Part shown: piece by piece, positions 16,080-25,635 of the stretch
How positions within the stretch are numbered: position 1 is the stretch's first letter
How the letters are laid out: each line of letters opens with the position of its first letter
Assembly: GCA_943787175.1 (NCBI GenBank)
Contig: CALSLK010000005.1
Coordinates: 62,001-126,000, forward strand
Length of the DNA stretch: 64,000 nucleotides
Source of the DNA: an uncultured Alphaproteobacteria bacterium
GTDB lineage: Bacteria; Pseudomonadota; Alphaproteobacteria; SP197
Reading direction: 5' to 3'
The notes under the pieces: model-generated
Database searches by the model: none
Told to the model about the DNA's origin: nothing
The model's input: the letters and a program-made list of their open reading frames with translations, nothing else
Program-made: the position numbers and the translations under genes

Positions 16080-18407
16080 ATGACGAAACATCTGGAACAC
16101 GTCTGGAATCGGGCTGCAGGTTCATCCCTGCAACGTGCCTGTCTGTGTCTGGCATTGATTCTGCCTCTCCTGTCCGTGCTTGCTGCACCACCGGTCCACG
16201 CTCAGGCCTTGGGTCTGGAGGCAGAGGAGACAGCCAGCGAAACACCTGGTCTGCCCGACCCTCTGACCCAGGAAGCCATACGCGATCTTCTGGCCCAGCT
16301 TGACGATCAACAGGTCCGCGAAATCCTGTTGCTGCGCCTCAGCGAAGAGGCCGATCGCAGGGCACAAGAACTCGCGGCAATGGATCAACGTGATCTCGAC
16401 GATATTGCCGAGGGTTATGCCGTTTCCCTGGGTGTGTTCCTGGTCAAAGTCGTCCATCAATTGCCGCACATTCCATCGGCCATTCAATGGGCATTCGAAA
16501 GCTTCGAAGTTTCCCGCGAGGATAGAAGCCTGAGCGGCCTGATCTTCTCACTCATTCTAAGTCTTGCACTGGGTCTTGCAGCTGCTGCAATCATACGCAG
16601 ATTGACTCGTAGTTGGCGCAATTCAGGCGATCCAGGCGGTGCCGCCCATATCTGGTCGATGCTGCGCAGCGTTGTTTTCAGGCTGGGCTCCCGCATGCTC
16701 TCAATTCTGGCGTTCGGTTTCGTTGCTCTGGCCTGCAATCTCATCCTGAACGAGGACCATGTAGCCGATCAGACGACTGTAGAAGAGCTGATCAATGCCA
16801 CAGCCTGGACATGGGCGGTGATGGCCATCATGTCCTTCATGCTATCGCCGCACCATCCTGATCAGCGTCTGTGTACTGCCGATGATGCCACGGCCCGTTC
16901 GCTGGTTCGATCCGGTACGGTGATTGCTGCTGTCTTCAACTTCGGCTTCGGATTCATCCTCTGGATGAACCAGATGGGCATTCACTACAGCACGCACTGG
17001 TTCGGCTTCTGGATCAACGTGCTCTTCCATCTTCTGATCGCGGGCACCATCTGGCGCAACCGCGAAGGCATCCGTGGCATCCTGATGGGGCACATCAATG
17101 AAGCCCATCGCATTGACCGTTGGTTTGCAACCTGGTGGCCGCAGGTTTCGATCGGGCTGCTGTTTGCACACTGGCTCTTGAGCGTCCTGTCCGCGGCAAC
17201 CGGGACCGTGGACGCGAACACGCTGACAGCCATGGCCATGACTCTCACGATTCTGATCGGTTTGCCTTTGATCGACCAGGCAGTGCGCGCAATGGCCCGG
17301 GGGCTGATCTCTTCACGCCCCGACAAGGATCCGGCACTTCAGGCAGCTGACGAGGAAACCCGCATTGGTCTTGTCCGGATTTGCCGTGTCGTCGTTGTCA
17401 CGCTGGGTGCAGTCCTGCTTCTGAAGATGTGGGGCGTTGATATCATTGCCCTTGCGGAGCAGGGCGTTGGCGCACGATTTGCCAGATCCGTGATCGACAT
17501 CTTCATGATCATCGTCCTGACCTATGGCCTGTGGGAACTGATCCGTATCATGACCAACCGTCAGATCGCGATGGAACGTATTGCCCTTGGCCTGGGCAGC
17601 GGCGAAGAGCAGGAGTCAGAAGGTGAAGGCGGCGGTGCCGGCGCACGACTGGGAACAATTCTTCCGCTTGCCAGACTGGTTGCCCAGATCACGCTGCTGA
17701 TCATGTCGGTGCTGGCCGTTCTGGGTGAACTGGGCGTCAACATCCTGCCGCTAGTCGCTGGTGCCGGTGTCGTTGGTCTGGCAATCGGGTTTGGCGCACA
17801 GACTCTGGTGAAAGACATCGTATCGGGCGTGTTCTTCCTGATCGATGACGCCTTCCGCAAGGGTGAATACGTCGATATCGGCAGCGTGAAGGGCACCGTG
17901 GAGAAAATCTCTATCCGCTCCATGCAACTGCGCCATCATCGCGGCCCGCTCAACACGGTCCCGTTCGGTGAAATTGGTCACGTCACCAACTTCTCGCGCG
18001 ACTGGGCAATCATGAAACTGCCCCTGCGCCTGACCTATGACACGGACGCCGAGAAGGTCCGCAAGATGATCAAGAAGCTGGGTCAGGAACTTCTGGCAGA
18101 CCCCGAATTGGGGCCACAGTTCCTGCAACCGCTGAAGTCGCAGGGCGTCGTTCAGATGGAAGATTCGGCCCAGATCATGTCGATCAAGTTCATGACCCGG
18201 CCTGGCGACCAATGGATGCTGCGTCGTGTGATTTTCGCCAAGATCCGCGAGTTGTTCGAAAAGAACGGTATCCGTTTCGCCAACCGCGAAGTTACCGTGC
18301 GCCTTAACGAAGAAAACGCCGGCTCCCCGCTCACCGATGAACAACGCCAGCAAGTTGCAGGGTCTGCCGCACGCACCGTGATCGAAGCCGAAGAGCCACC
18401 AGCTTGA
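16080..18407 (+). CDS. Large MscS-family mechanosensitive channel
   Basis: A 775-residue protein with an apparent signal peptide (CLCLALILPLLSVLAAPPVH, ending near APPVHAQA), an exported acidic N-terminal segment, several membrane helices, and a C-terminal MscS core. The pore-lining helix and the start of the beta domain lie near residues 555-620: VAGAGVVGLAIGFGAQTLVK, IDDAFRKGEYVDIG, then VEKISIRSMQLRHHRGPLNT. A loop rich in Gly/Glu (SGEEQESEGEGGGAGA) precedes the core. The length fits the large YbdG/YnaI/MscK-like branches. It probably protects against osmotic downshock. The converging VOC gene ends 14 bp away. Confidence 0.9.
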   Translation: MTKHLEHVWNRAAGSSLQRACLCLALILPLLSVLAAPPVHAQALGLEAEETASETPGLPDPLTQEAIRDLLAQLDDQQVREILLLRLSEEADRRAQELAAMDQRDLDDIAEGYAVSLGVFLVKVVHQLPHIPSAIQWAFESFEVSREDRSLSGLIFSLILSLALGLAAAAIIRRLTRSWRNSGDPGGAAHIWSMLRSVVFRLGSRMLSILAFGFVALACNLILNEDHVADQTTVEELINATAWTWAVMAIMSFMLSPHHPDQRLCTADDATARSLVRSGTVIAAVFNFGFGFILWMNQMGIHYSTHWFGFWINVLFHLLIAGTIWRNREGIRGILMGHINEAHRIDRWFATWWPQVSIGLLFAHWLLSVLSAATGTVDANTLTAMAMTLTILIGLPLIDQAVRAMARGLISSRPDKDPALQAADEETRIGLVRICRVVVVTLGAVLLLKMWGVDIIALAEQGVGARFARSVIDIFMIIVLTYGLWELIRIMTNRQIAMERIALGLGSGEEQESEGEGGGAGARLGTILPLARLVAQITLLIMSVLAVLGELGVNILPLVAGAGVVGLAIGFGAQTLVKDIVSGVFFLIDDAFRKGEYVDIGSVKGTVEKISIRSMQLRHHRGPLNTVPFGEIGHVTNFSRDWAIMKLPLRLTYDTDAEKVRKMIKKLGQELLADPELGPQFLQPLKSQGVVQMEDSAQIMSIKFMTRPGDQWMLRRVIFAKIRELFEKNGIRFANREVTVRLNEENAGSPLTDEQRQQVAGSAARTVIEAEEPPA

Positions 18408-18421
18408 GGTAGCTGATTGCG

Positions 18422-19273
18422 CTAGGTTTTCTCGAACACCATTGCGATGCCGCAGGCGTCTTCGGCCGCGACCATGACCGACTGGCGGTCGCGAATCATG
18501 GGAACGTTTGCGCCCGCGAGATACTCCGCCGTCAGCCCGGGATCATTCACGGCCAACGTAACAACGCCGGGGCAAGGCCCCTCACCCGGCTCTGGCAACA
18601 GATCAGGATACTGTGTCGCAAGGTCGCCGTGGCGAGCAAACATCACCGCCATAACACCAACCCGCAGAGTCACGATGTCATCGGTCAACGTGACCGCGCC
18701 GGGGCCCAGAAGCCTGGAATAGGCCTCGACATGCGTGGGCGGGTCTTCAACCGGCACGGCAATGCTGACAAGAGCACGCGCACCATTGGGGTGGTCGGTC
18801 CAGCCGGGGCGCCGCACAAGATTGGGTGTGCGGTGGCCACACAGAAACATCGGAATTGCAGGCGATACGTCGCCGGGAAGATGCAGGATGTCGAAGCGCG
18901 GTTCACTGGTGCCGTCTTCGGCCTCAAGAAGGCGTGACAGGTTTTTCGGGCCATCGCTGTCTACGCCAGCTGCTGTCAGCTCTGCCTTGGCACCTTGCGC
19001 ATCATCCGTCGCAAGGGCGATGGCCGAGAGCCCGTTGCCTTGTCGGCGGCTGCCACGTCGCGCTGCATTGGCCGCAAACTCTGCCGGGTCGACCACACCG
19101 ATCAACTCCAGATAGCCCTGCCCCAGCATGGCGCAGTAGTTGCCGGTTCCCCATTGAGGATGACGGCCGCGCGGCGTCATGTTGAATCCCAGGCGCTGCC
19201 AGACCAAACGGTCGGCCTCCAGATCATCCGAGTCGATCAACAGATGATCAACGCCGGTGATGTGCTCAGCCAT
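18422..19273 (-). CDS. VOC/glyoxalase-fold protein
   Basis: A 283-residue protein with the glyoxalase-like (Glyoxalase_3) fold. The N-terminus ITGVDHLLIDSDDLEADRLV begins a beta-alpha-beta-beta-beta module with the common HLLI metal-ligand position. GTGNYCAMLGQGYLELIGVV follows, and a second module starts around residue 160 (RALVSIAVPVEDPPTHVEAY). Its ATG overlaps the apt stop (TGATG), so it is coupled to adenine salvage. The substrate cannot be read from sequence; such proteins include dioxygenases, isomerases and lyases. Confidence 0.8.
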   Translation of the reverse strand: MAEHITGVDHLLIDSDDLEADRLVWQRLGFNMTPRGRHPQWGTGNYCAMLGQGYLELIGVVDPAEFAANAARRGSRRQGNGLSAIALATDDAQGAKAELTAAGVDSDGPKNLSRLLEAEDGTSEPRFDILHLPGDVSPAIPMFLCGHRTPNLVRRPGWTDHPNGARALVSIAVPVEDPPTHVEAYSRLLGPGAVTLTDDIVTLRVGVMAVMFARHGDLATQYPDLLPEPGEGPCPGVVTLAVNDPGLTAEYLAGANVPMIRDRQSVMVAAEDACGIAMVFEKT

Positions 19274-19800
19274 CAGGTGCCTTCGAACTGCATCAGCGCG
19301 TGGAAGGGAATCCCCAGTTCAGCCAACTTTGCCGCACCGCCCAGCTCCGGCAAATCGATGACAAAGGAGCAGCCGACAACCTCGGCTCCGGCTTCGCGCA
19401 GAAGCGATATGCCGGCAAGCGTGGTGCCACCCGTGGCGATCAGGTCATCCACCAGCAGGACCCGCTCTCCGGGTTTTACGGCATCGCGGTGAATTTCGAC
19501 CCTGTCGGTGCCGTATTCCAGCTGATAGTCGGCGCCAATGGTCTCCCAGGGGAGTTTGCCCTTCTTGCGCACCGGAATGAACCCGACTGCAAGTTGATGG
19601 GCAACCGCACCGCCCATAATGAAGCCCCGCGCCTCGATCCCGGCAACGGCATCAATCTTCTGCCCCGCATAGGGCTGAACAAGCTCGTCAACGGTTTGAC
19701 GGAAACCACGGGCATCGGCAAAGAGCGTCGTGATATCTCGGAACAGGATTCCCTCATGGGGATAGTCCGGAATGGTGCGGATCAGGCTCTTCAGGTCCAT
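19273..19800 (-). CDS. apt: Adenine phosphoribosyltransferase
   Basis: Converts adenine and PRPP to AMP. The 175 residues start at ATG 19800 ([20 protein letters not shown]), the standard family N-terminus; longer in-frame upstream codons overlap mtnP and are not used. Visible motifs are [27 protein letters not shown], and the PRPP-binding [14 protein letters not shown]. It lies immediately downstream of mtnP, which releases adenine from methylthioadenosine, so the pair recycles the adenine of polyamine and SAM metabolism. The gene end overlaps the VOC gene start. Confidence 0.97.
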   Translation of the reverse strand: MDLKSLIRTIPDYPHEGILFRDITTLFADARGFRQTVDELVQPYAGQKIDAVAGIEARGFIMGGAVAHQLAVGFIPVRKKGKLPWETIGADYQLEYGTDRVEIHRDAVKPGERVLLVDDLIATGGTTLAGISLLREAGAEVVGCSFVIDLPELGGAAKLAELGIPFHALMQFEGT

Positions 19801-19804
19801 GGCG

Positions 19805-20677
19805 TTACCCCAGAACCCGACCGGCAACCGCATCGAGACGGGCCAACAGTTCGGGATCACGTTGTTCGGGTTGGGTGATAAGCGCGTAATCGAGTGCTCG
19901 GTCACAGCCCTGGCCACAGGGATGATCACGGCGTCCGACATGGCCAGCCAGCGCCTTCACGAGCGCCCGTGCCTTGTCTGCGTTCTTGTGAAGCACGGCA
20001 ACGATCTGCTCGACCGTCACGGCGCCATGAGCTTCATGCCAACAGTCGTAATCGGTCACCATGGCAACCGTGACGTAACAAATCTCGGCCTCGCGCGCCA
20101 AACGGGCTTCGGGCATCGCCGTCATGCCCACGACATCAAGGTTCCAGGAACGATAGAGGTTGGATTCTGCCAGCGTGGAGAATTGCGGCCCCTCGATGCA
20201 GAGATAGGTTCCGCCCCGGGTCATGACGATGTCGGCTTCCCTGCCCGCCGCTGCGATGTTGTCGCTGAGGCGATCACAGGCCGGGTGACCAAAGGAGACA
20301 TGGGCAACACAGCCATTGCTAAAGAAACTGCGCTCACGGCTGTTGGTGCGATCGACATACTGATCGCAAATCACGAAAGAGCCCGGCGGCAGATCGTCAC
20401 GGAATGAGCCCACGGCAGCCACCGAGACCAGATCCGTGACGCCCATGCGCTTCATGGCATCGATGTTGGCGCGCGCGTTGATTCCAGTGGGCGTGATTGC
20501 GTGCCCCCGGCCGTGGCGCGGCAGGAACACGATGCGCTGACCGTCCAGTGTGCCTTCAAGCAACTGGTCCGACGGATCACCCCATGGGGTTTCAACCGTG
20601 ACCCAGCGCGCATCGGCAAGGCCATCGATGTCATAGACACCGCTGCCGCCCAGAACGCCCAGGACCGTTTCGGTCAT
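19805..20677 (-). CDS. mtnP: S-methyl-5'-thioadenosine phosphorylase
   Basis: Splits 5'-methylthioadenosine with phosphate into adenine and methylthioribose 1-phosphate. The 290 residues show [15 protein letters not shown] at the N-terminus, [34 protein letters not shown], and the substrate pocket region [20 protein letters not shown] with [20 protein letters not shown]. Length is normal. Only 4 bp separate it from apt downstream, so released adenine is directly salvaged. The gap of 46 bp from the petC stop shows no obvious terminator, leaving read-through from petABC possible. Confidence 0.95.
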   Translation of the reverse strand: MTETVLGVLGGSGVYDIDGLADARWVTVETPWGDPSDQLLEGTLDGQRIVFLPRHGRGHAITPTGINARANIDAMKRMGVTDLVSVAAVGSFRDDLPPGSFVICDQYVDRTNSRERSFFSNGCVAHVSFGHPACDRLSDNIAAAGREADIVMTRGGTYLCIEGPQFSTLAESNLYRSWNLDVVGMTAMPEARLAREAEICYVTVAMVTDYDCWHEAHGAVTVEQIVAVLHKNADKARALVKALAGHVGRRDHPCGQGCDRALDYALITQPEQRDPELLARLDAVAGRVLG

Positions 20678-20723
20678 CGGGGCACTGCGCTATCGAAAAA
20701 TCGGGGAACGTCGAGCATCAATG

Positions 20724-21479
20724 CTAGACGTTCGCCCAGATTTTGCGTTTGGAGACATAAAGCAAGCCGGTGAGGACCAGCAGGAACAGGATCACCTTGA
20801 GACCCATACCCTTGCGATCTTCCAGGCGCGGCTCTGCTGTCCAGGTCAGGAAAGCGGCGATGTCATCGGACATCTCGTCGATGGAGGCATCGGAGCCATC
20901 AGCATTCACACCAAGGCCTTCATAGAGCGGCGGTGCCATGGCGATCAGCCCGCCAGGGAAGTACGCGTTGTGATAGAGGCCATCGTCGGTCGGGTTGCCC
21001 TCGTTGTACTCGGCATCCGACAGCAGCGAAGCGATATAGTTGGAGCCGTCCGGCCGCGCCTTGGCCATCAGCGAAAGATCGGGCGGAACCGCACCGTTGT
21101 TGAGCGCGCGTGCCTCTTCCTCGTTGCGATAGGGATCAGGGAACCTATCGAAAAGCTTGGCAGGACGGGTCGTGGGGTCACCCCATTCATCGGGATCACC
21201 AGCCACTTCGAACTGTTCAGCCAGAGCTTCTGCCTGATCTTCCGAAAGACCTATCTGGATGAGATCACGGAAGTGGATGAATTTCAGGCCATGGCAGTTG
21301 ATGCACTGGCCCGTAAAAATCTCCAGGCCTCTCTGCAGCTGCGCACGATCATAGGTGCCGAAGATTCCATTCCAGGACCAGTTGCGTGACTCAGGGTGAG
21401 CCTGGTCACCCGCGGCCAGAGCGGAAGCAGGCAGCGCAAAGGAAAGCGCCAGAATGGCAGGCATGAAACGTTTCATCAT
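20724..21479 (-). CDS. petC: Cytochrome c1 of the bc1 complex
   Basis: The haem c subunit of ubiquinol-cytochrome c reductase. ATG 21479 is chosen because GAGGAGAGA precedes it and a signal peptide follows (FMPAILALSFALPASALA). The mature protein has the haem-binding CINCH at residues 59-63, the likely axial Met in GGLIAMAPPLYEG, and a C-terminal anchor MGLKVILFLLVLTGLLYVSK. The total is 251 residues. The stop is followed 46 bp later by mtnP. It is the last gene of petABC and is separated from petB by about 10 bp. Confidence 0.95.
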   Translation of the reverse strand: MMKRFMPAILALSFALPASALAAGDQAHPESRNWSWNGIFGTYDRAQLQRGLEIFTGQCINCHGLKFIHFRDLIQIGLSEDQAEALAEQFEVAGDPDEWGDPTTRPAKLFDRFPDPYRNEEEARALNNGAVPPDLSLMAKARPDGSNYIASLLSDAEYNEGNPTDDGLYHNAYFPGGLIAMAPPLYEGLGVNADGSDASIDEMSDDIAAFLTWTAEPRLEDRKGMGLKVILFLLVLTGLLYVSKRKIWANV

Positions 21480-21489
21480 GTCTCTCTCC

Positions 21490-22737
21490 TCACGCCTTGT
21501 CGTGGGCTGCGCCCACACCTGGGACCGGACCAGCTGCAAGCACCGGCTTGGCAATGCTGTCAGGCAGGGGCCTGGGCCTCTCGAACCAGCCAATCAGCGG
21601 CAGCAGGACGAGGAAGTGAATGAAGTAGTAGGCCGTGGCGAGCTGCCCGATCCAGATCCAGTCGCCTTCTGCCGGCTGGGAGCCGACATAGCCGAGGATA
21701 CCCATATCAATGAGCATCAGCAGATAGAACCACTTGAAGACCGGACGGAAGGTCGCCGAGCGTACCCGTGAGGTATCAAGCCAGGGAAGCAGGAACAGGA
21801 TGCCGATGGAAAGACCCATGGCAATCACGCCGCCCAGCTTGTCGGGAATGGCACGCAGGATCGCGTAGAACGGCAGGAAGTACCATTCAGGAACGATATG
21901 GGCCGGGGTCTTAAGGGGATCAGCCGGAATGTAGTTATCCGGATGGCCCATGTAGTTGGGCGCATAGAACAGGAACGCCGCAAAGACGATCAGGAAGACA
22001 CCAACACCGAACGCATCCTTGATCGTGTAGTAGGGATGGAACGGAATGAAGTCCTGCGGGCCCTTGTAGTCGATGCCCAGCGGATTGTTCGATTTCTTGT
22101 GATGCAGCGCCCAGAGATGCAGCACCACCAGCCCGACGATCACGAAGGGCAGCAGGTAATGCAGGGCATAGAACCGGTTGAGCGTGGGATTGTCGACCGA
22201 GAAGCCGCCCCACAGCCATTCAACGATCGGTGTACCGATCAGCGGGATGGCCGAGAAGAGGTTGGTGATCACCGTCGCACCCCAGAAGCTCATCTGGCCC
22301 CAGGGAAGCACGTAACCCATGAACGCCGTGCCCATCATGCAAAGCAGAATGACCAGCCCGATCCACCACAAGACCTCGCGCGGCGCCTTGTAGGAGCCGT
22401 AATAGAGACCTCGGAAGACATGGAGGTAGACGACGATGAAGAAGAACGACGCCCCGTTTGAATGAATGTAGCGGATCAGCCAGCCATAGTTCACGTCACG
22501 CATGATGCGCTCAACCGAATCAAAAGCCATTTCGGTGTGCGGCGTGTAGTGCATGGCAAGGACAATGCCGGTCACGATCTGGATCACCAGCGCAAGGCCG
22601 GCCAGCGACCCGAAGTTCCACGCATAGTTCAGATTGCGCGGAGCCGGGTAGTCCATCATGTGATGTTGGGTGTAGCTGAGAAGCGGCAGCCGGTTGTCGA
22701 ACCAGCGCACGATGCCGATGTTAAGAAGGCTTTCCAT
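21490..22737 (-). CDS. petB: Cytochrome b of the bc1 complex
   Basis: The membrane subunit carrying two b haems and both quinone sites. The 415 residues are a little shorter than some but complete. Signatures are [60 protein letters not shown], the Qo-site PEWY ([19 protein letters not shown]), and [19 protein letters not shown]. It is a separate polypeptide from cytochrome c1, unlike the fused FbcH of some relatives. It lies between petA and petC in the standard order. Confidence 0.97.
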   Translation of the reverse strand: MESLLNIGIVRWFDNRLPLLSYTQHHMMDYPAPRNLNYAWNFGSLAGLALVIQIVTGIVLAMHYTPHTEMAFDSVERIMRDVNYGWLIRYIHSNGASFFFIVVYLHVFRGLYYGSYKAPREVLWWIGLVILLCMMGTAFMGYVLPWGQMSFWGATVITNLFSAIPLIGTPIVEWLWGGFSVDNPTLNRFYALHYLLPFVIVGLVVLHLWALHHKKSNNPLGIDYKGPQDFIPFHPYYTIKDAFGVGVFLIVFAAFLFYAPNYMGHPDNYIPADPLKTPAHIVPEWYFLPFYAILRAIPDKLGGVIAMGLSIGILFLLPWLDTSRVRSATFRPVFKWFYLLMLIDMGILGYVGSQPAEGDWIWIGQLATAYYFIHFLVLLPLIGWFERPRPLPDSIAKPVLAAGPVPGVGAAHDKA

Positions 22738-22754
22738 GTTTGCTATCCCCCCGC

Positions 22755-23279
22755 TCAGCCGACAACGATGGTGGTATCGTCGGTGAAAGCGTAGCCTGGA
22801 ACCGTCAGATTCTCTGGCGCAGGTCCCCTTCTGATACGGCCCGAAGTGTCATAGTGCGAGCCGTGACAAGGGCAGAACCAACCGTTGAAGTCGCCCTGAT
22901 CGGCCAGCGGCACGCAGCCCAGATGGGTGCAGACACCCACCATGACGAGCCATTCCGGCTTTTCGACACGTTCCGCATCGGTCTGGGGATCTTTCAGATC
23001 CTCAAGCGGGACGGCGCGCGCCTCTTCGATGTCTGCTTCCGTACGATGCCGGACAAACAGAGGTTTGCCGCGCCATTTGACGGTGATCTGCTGACCGACC
23101 TCAACCGGACCAAGGTCCACCTCGGTCGATGAGATCGCCAGAACATCAGCTGATGGGTTCATCTGGTCGATGAGGGGCCATACGGCGCAGGCTGCACCTA
23201 CGGCCGCAACCGCGCCAGTCGCCACATAAAGGAAGTCGCGCCGGGTTTCTTCGTGCGCGCCAATCGTGTGCTCCGCCAT
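22755..23279 (-). CDS. petA: Rieske iron-sulfur subunit of the bc1 complex
   Basis: A 174-residue [2Fe-2S] protein. The start is ATG 23279, just after a weak AGGTCTCC; a longer in-frame extension upstream is not supported. The N-terminus carries a twin-arginine signal/anchor ([20 protein letters not shown]), as is usual for Rieske subunits. The cluster is bound by CTHLGCVPL and [13 protein letters not shown], with a conserved RRGPAPENL loop. It is the first gene of petABC and is divergent from trmL, with about 165 bp between starts; a poor promoter-like TTGCAC / TATATT pair with 15-bp spacing occurs in that gap. Confidence 0.96.
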   Translation of the reverse strand: MAEHTIGAHEETRRDFLYVATGAVAAVGAACAVWPLIDQMNPSADVLAISSTEVDLGPVEVGQQITVKWRGKPLFVRHRTEADIEEARAVPLEDLKDPQTDAERVEKPEWLVMVGVCTHLGCVPLADQGDFNGWFCPCHGSHYDTSGRIRRGPAPENLTVPGYAFTDDTTIVVG

Positions 23280-23443
23280 TGCAGGGAGACCTCTGCGTTG
23301 TTGTTGGACCTTGCCCTTGGCATCAACCGTCCGATAGACGACCAAGGCCAGAACATTTCGATGCCCTTCCAGAAGCAAGGGCGGGCCATGAATATACCGC
23401 CGCCAAGCATGGTGCAAGGGCGCGGAACGCCTTGAGAAAGACG

Positions 23444-23905
23444 ATGTTGCGGATCGCCCTCTATCAACCCGACATTCCCCAGAACACCGGCACCATCCTG
23501 CGCATGGCCGCATGCATGGATGTGGCGGTCGATATCATCGAACCAGCTGGCTTTCAGCTTGGCGATAACAGGTTCCGCCGCGCCCTGATGGACTATGGCG
23601 ACCACCTGGACATGACACGCCATGCAAGCTGGCACGCCTTTCTGGGAACCATCGGCGCGCGCCGCCTCGTCCTGTTGACAACCTCCGGCCAGAGCAGTCT
23701 CTACGACGCTGAACTTCGCCCTGACGACATTCTTCTCATGGGCAGGGAATCGGCAGGCGTTCCAGATGATCTGCATCAACGCGCCGATCTGCGCATTATG
23801 GTCCCCATGACCAGCCGCGCACGATCGCTCAACGTTGCCGTGGCCGCCGCGATGGCGCTGGGCGAAGCCTTGCGCCAAACCCAATTCACGGGCGACAAGC
23901 CCTAA
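23444..23905 (+). CDS. trmL: tRNA (cytidine/uridine-34 2'-O)-methyltransferase
   Basis: A SPOUT-class methyltransferase that modifies the wobble base of leucine tRNAs in E. coli. ATG 23444 gives 153 residues, the family size, with [20 protein letters not shown] at the N-terminus and the trefoil-knot SAM region [12 protein letters not shown] followed by [20 protein letters not shown]. Longer upstream in-frame starts extend into the petA promoter region and are not used. hemF follows 23 bp later on the same strand, but no functional link is evident. Confidence 0.94.
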   Translation: MLRIALYQPDIPQNTGTILRMAACMDVAVDIIEPAGFQLGDNRFRRALMDYGDHLDMTRHASWHAFLGTIGARRLVLLTTSGQSSLYDAELRPDDILLMGRESAGVPDDLHQRADLRIMVPMTSRARSLNVAVAAAMALGEALRQTQFTGDKP

Positions 23906-23928
23906 CCTACCTGGACCGAGTTGAAGCC

Positions 23929-24765
23929 ATGCATTTCAAGGAAACCGCACCCGATTGGTTCGAGCAGCTGAGAACCAGCATCTGCGACACCTTCGAGGCG
24001 ATTGAAGACGAACATACCGGGCCGTTCTGTGAGCGCCCGGCTGGCCGATTCGAGCGCACGGCCTGGGAGCGCCCCGAAGGCGGCGGTGGTGTCATGGCTG
24101 TCATGAAGGGACGGGTCTTCGAAAAAGTCGGCGTCAATGTCTCGACCGTCTGGGGCGAATTCTCAGACAAGTTCCGCGGAGAGATTCCAGGAACAACCGA
24201 CGACGATGGCGGGTTCTGGGCTTGCGGCGTCTCTCTGGTCGCCCACATGCATTCCCCGCTGGTACCAGCCGTGCACATGAACACGCGCCACATCGTCACG
24301 GCAAACAAGGCCTGGTTCGGCGGTGGCGCAGATCTCAATCCGCCGCTTCCCGATGACACCGACACATCAGACTTTCACGGCGCCTTCCGCGATTGCTGCG
24401 AGCGTCACACCTGCGGCGATTACCCCCGCTTCAAGGAATGGGCCGACGACTATTTCTTCATCAAACATCGCAACGTGGCCCGTGGCGTTGGGGGCATCTT
24501 CTATGACTATATCGATGCCGATGACGCGTCCTATGCCTTCACAAGGGATGTCGGAGAGACCTTCAGGACCATCTATCCCGCACTCATCCGCCGGCACATG
24601 GCCAGGCAATGGACGCCCGATCAGCGGGAAGAACAGCTGATCTATCGGGGGCGTTATGCCGAGTTCAATCTGGTCTATGACCGTGGAACACGCTTTGGCC
24701 TGATGACAGGCGGCAATACTGACGCCATCCTGATGTCCCTGCCACCCGAAGCCAAATGGCCTTAA
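23929..24765 (+). CDS. hemF: Oxygen-dependent coproporphyrinogen III oxidase
   Basis: An aerobic haem synthesis enzyme that decarboxylates coproporphyrinogen III to protoporphyrinogen IX. The 278 residues include GPFCERPAGRFERTAWERPE, GGGVMAVMKGRVFEKVGVN, HMNTRHIVTANKAWFGGGAD, and YFFIKHRNVARGVGGIFYDY, all signature blocks. The C-terminal YAEFNLVYDRGTRFGLMTGG is also conserved. It depends on O2, which fits an aerobic organism with a bc1 complex. A duplicated isomerase pair starts 13 bp downstream. Confidence 0.97.
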   Translation: MHFKETAPDWFEQLRTSICDTFEAIEDEHTGPFCERPAGRFERTAWERPEGGGGVMAVMKGRVFEKVGVNVSTVWGEFSDKFRGEIPGTTDDDGGFWACGVSLVAHMHSPLVPAVHMNTRHIVTANKAWFGGGADLNPPLPDDTDTSDFHGAFRDCCERHTCGDYPRFKEWADDYFFIKHRNVARGVGGIFYDYIDADDASYAFTRDVGETFRTIYPALIRRHMARQWTPDQREEQLIYRGRYAEFNLVYDRGTRFGLMTGGNTDAILMSLPPEAKWP

Positions 24766-24778
24766 CGAGGATAGCACT

Positions 24779-25633
24779 ATGCAGAAGCTCGAAGTCTTTC
24801 AGTCGATCTGGGCCATGGAGCGCCGCCGTCCCGATGGCCAGGAATGGACCCTGGAAGAACAGGTCGCCATGGTCGCCGAAGCCGGCTTTGACGGCATGGA
24901 TATCTATACCTTTGCGCCTGAGAAGAGCCGGGCAGCAAAGAAACTCCTGAACGCCGCGGGCCTTGCCTGCAGCACCTGCGCCTTTCCCAAATCGGTCGAG
25001 GGGTTTCAGGCGGATCTCGACATGGCAGCCGAACTGGAAGCCCGCCACCTCAACATCATCGTTCAGATGTATCCCATGACAGTGGCCGAGGGCGTCGACA
25101 TTCTGGGCCGCATGCTCGAGATGGGTGAGGCTTCGGGCGTCAACGTCATTGTCGAGACCCATCGCGACTGCATCACCACCGACATGCTCTACACGCTGCA
25201 GCTGATGGAAGCGCTGCCGCACATGAAGATGTGCGCCGATCTTTCGCACTTTGTTGTGGCGCGGGAATTCACCTGGCCGGTTCCGACACGCGATGAAACC
25301 TGGATTCAGCAGGTCATGGACCGATCGGTCGCGTTCCAGGGACGCGTTGCCAGCCGCGAGCAGGTCCAGATCCAGCTCGACTTTCCCCAACAGCAGGGCT
25401 GGGTCACCAAGTTCCGCCAGTGGTGGGAAGATGGCATGCGCAAATGGCGTTACCGCGAGGGCCCTGACGATGTCCTGAACTTCACTGTTGAGCTGGGCCC
25501 GCCGCCCTATGGCATCACCGGGCGTGACGGTTATGAGCTTTCCGACCGGTGGGAAGAATCCATCGTGATCAAGGATTGGGTTCACGAAATCTGGGAACGG
25601 TTGGAAATCGAGAGCAAGGCCGTTCAGGACTAG
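24779..25633 (+). CDS. TIM-barrel sugar phosphate isomerase/epimerase, copy 1
   Basis: A 284-residue AP-endonuclease-2-fold isomerase/epimerase. Visible features include the N-terminal VFQSIWAMERRRPDGQEWTL, QVAMVAEAGFDGMDIY, NVIVETHRDCITTDMLYTLQ with metal-binding Glu and His, and MKMCADLSHFVVAREF. It is close to the next gene, which begins 2 bp after its stop, so the pair arose by tandem duplication. The substrate is unknown; relatives act on keto-sugars, inositols or dehydroshikimate. No sugar transporter is adjacent. Confidence 0.85.
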   Translation: MQKLEVFQSIWAMERRRPDGQEWTLEEQVAMVAEAGFDGMDIYTFAPEKSRAAKKLLNAAGLACSTCAFPKSVEGFQADLDMAAELEARHLNIIVQMYPMTVAEGVDILGRMLEMGEASGVNVIVETHRDCITTDMLYTLQLMEALPHMKMCADLSHFVVAREFTWPVPTRDETWIQQVMDRSVAFQGRVASREQVQIQLDFPQQQGWVTKFRQWWEDGMRKWRYREGPDDVLNFTVELGPPPYGITGRDGYELSDRWEESIVIKDWVHEIWERLEIESKAVQD

Positions 25634-25635
25634 GA

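Noticed and set aside
23391..23417. Minus-strand TTGCAC / TATATT as a firm petABC promoter
   Set aside because: The 15-bp spacing and poor -35 make it too weak to list as a feature.
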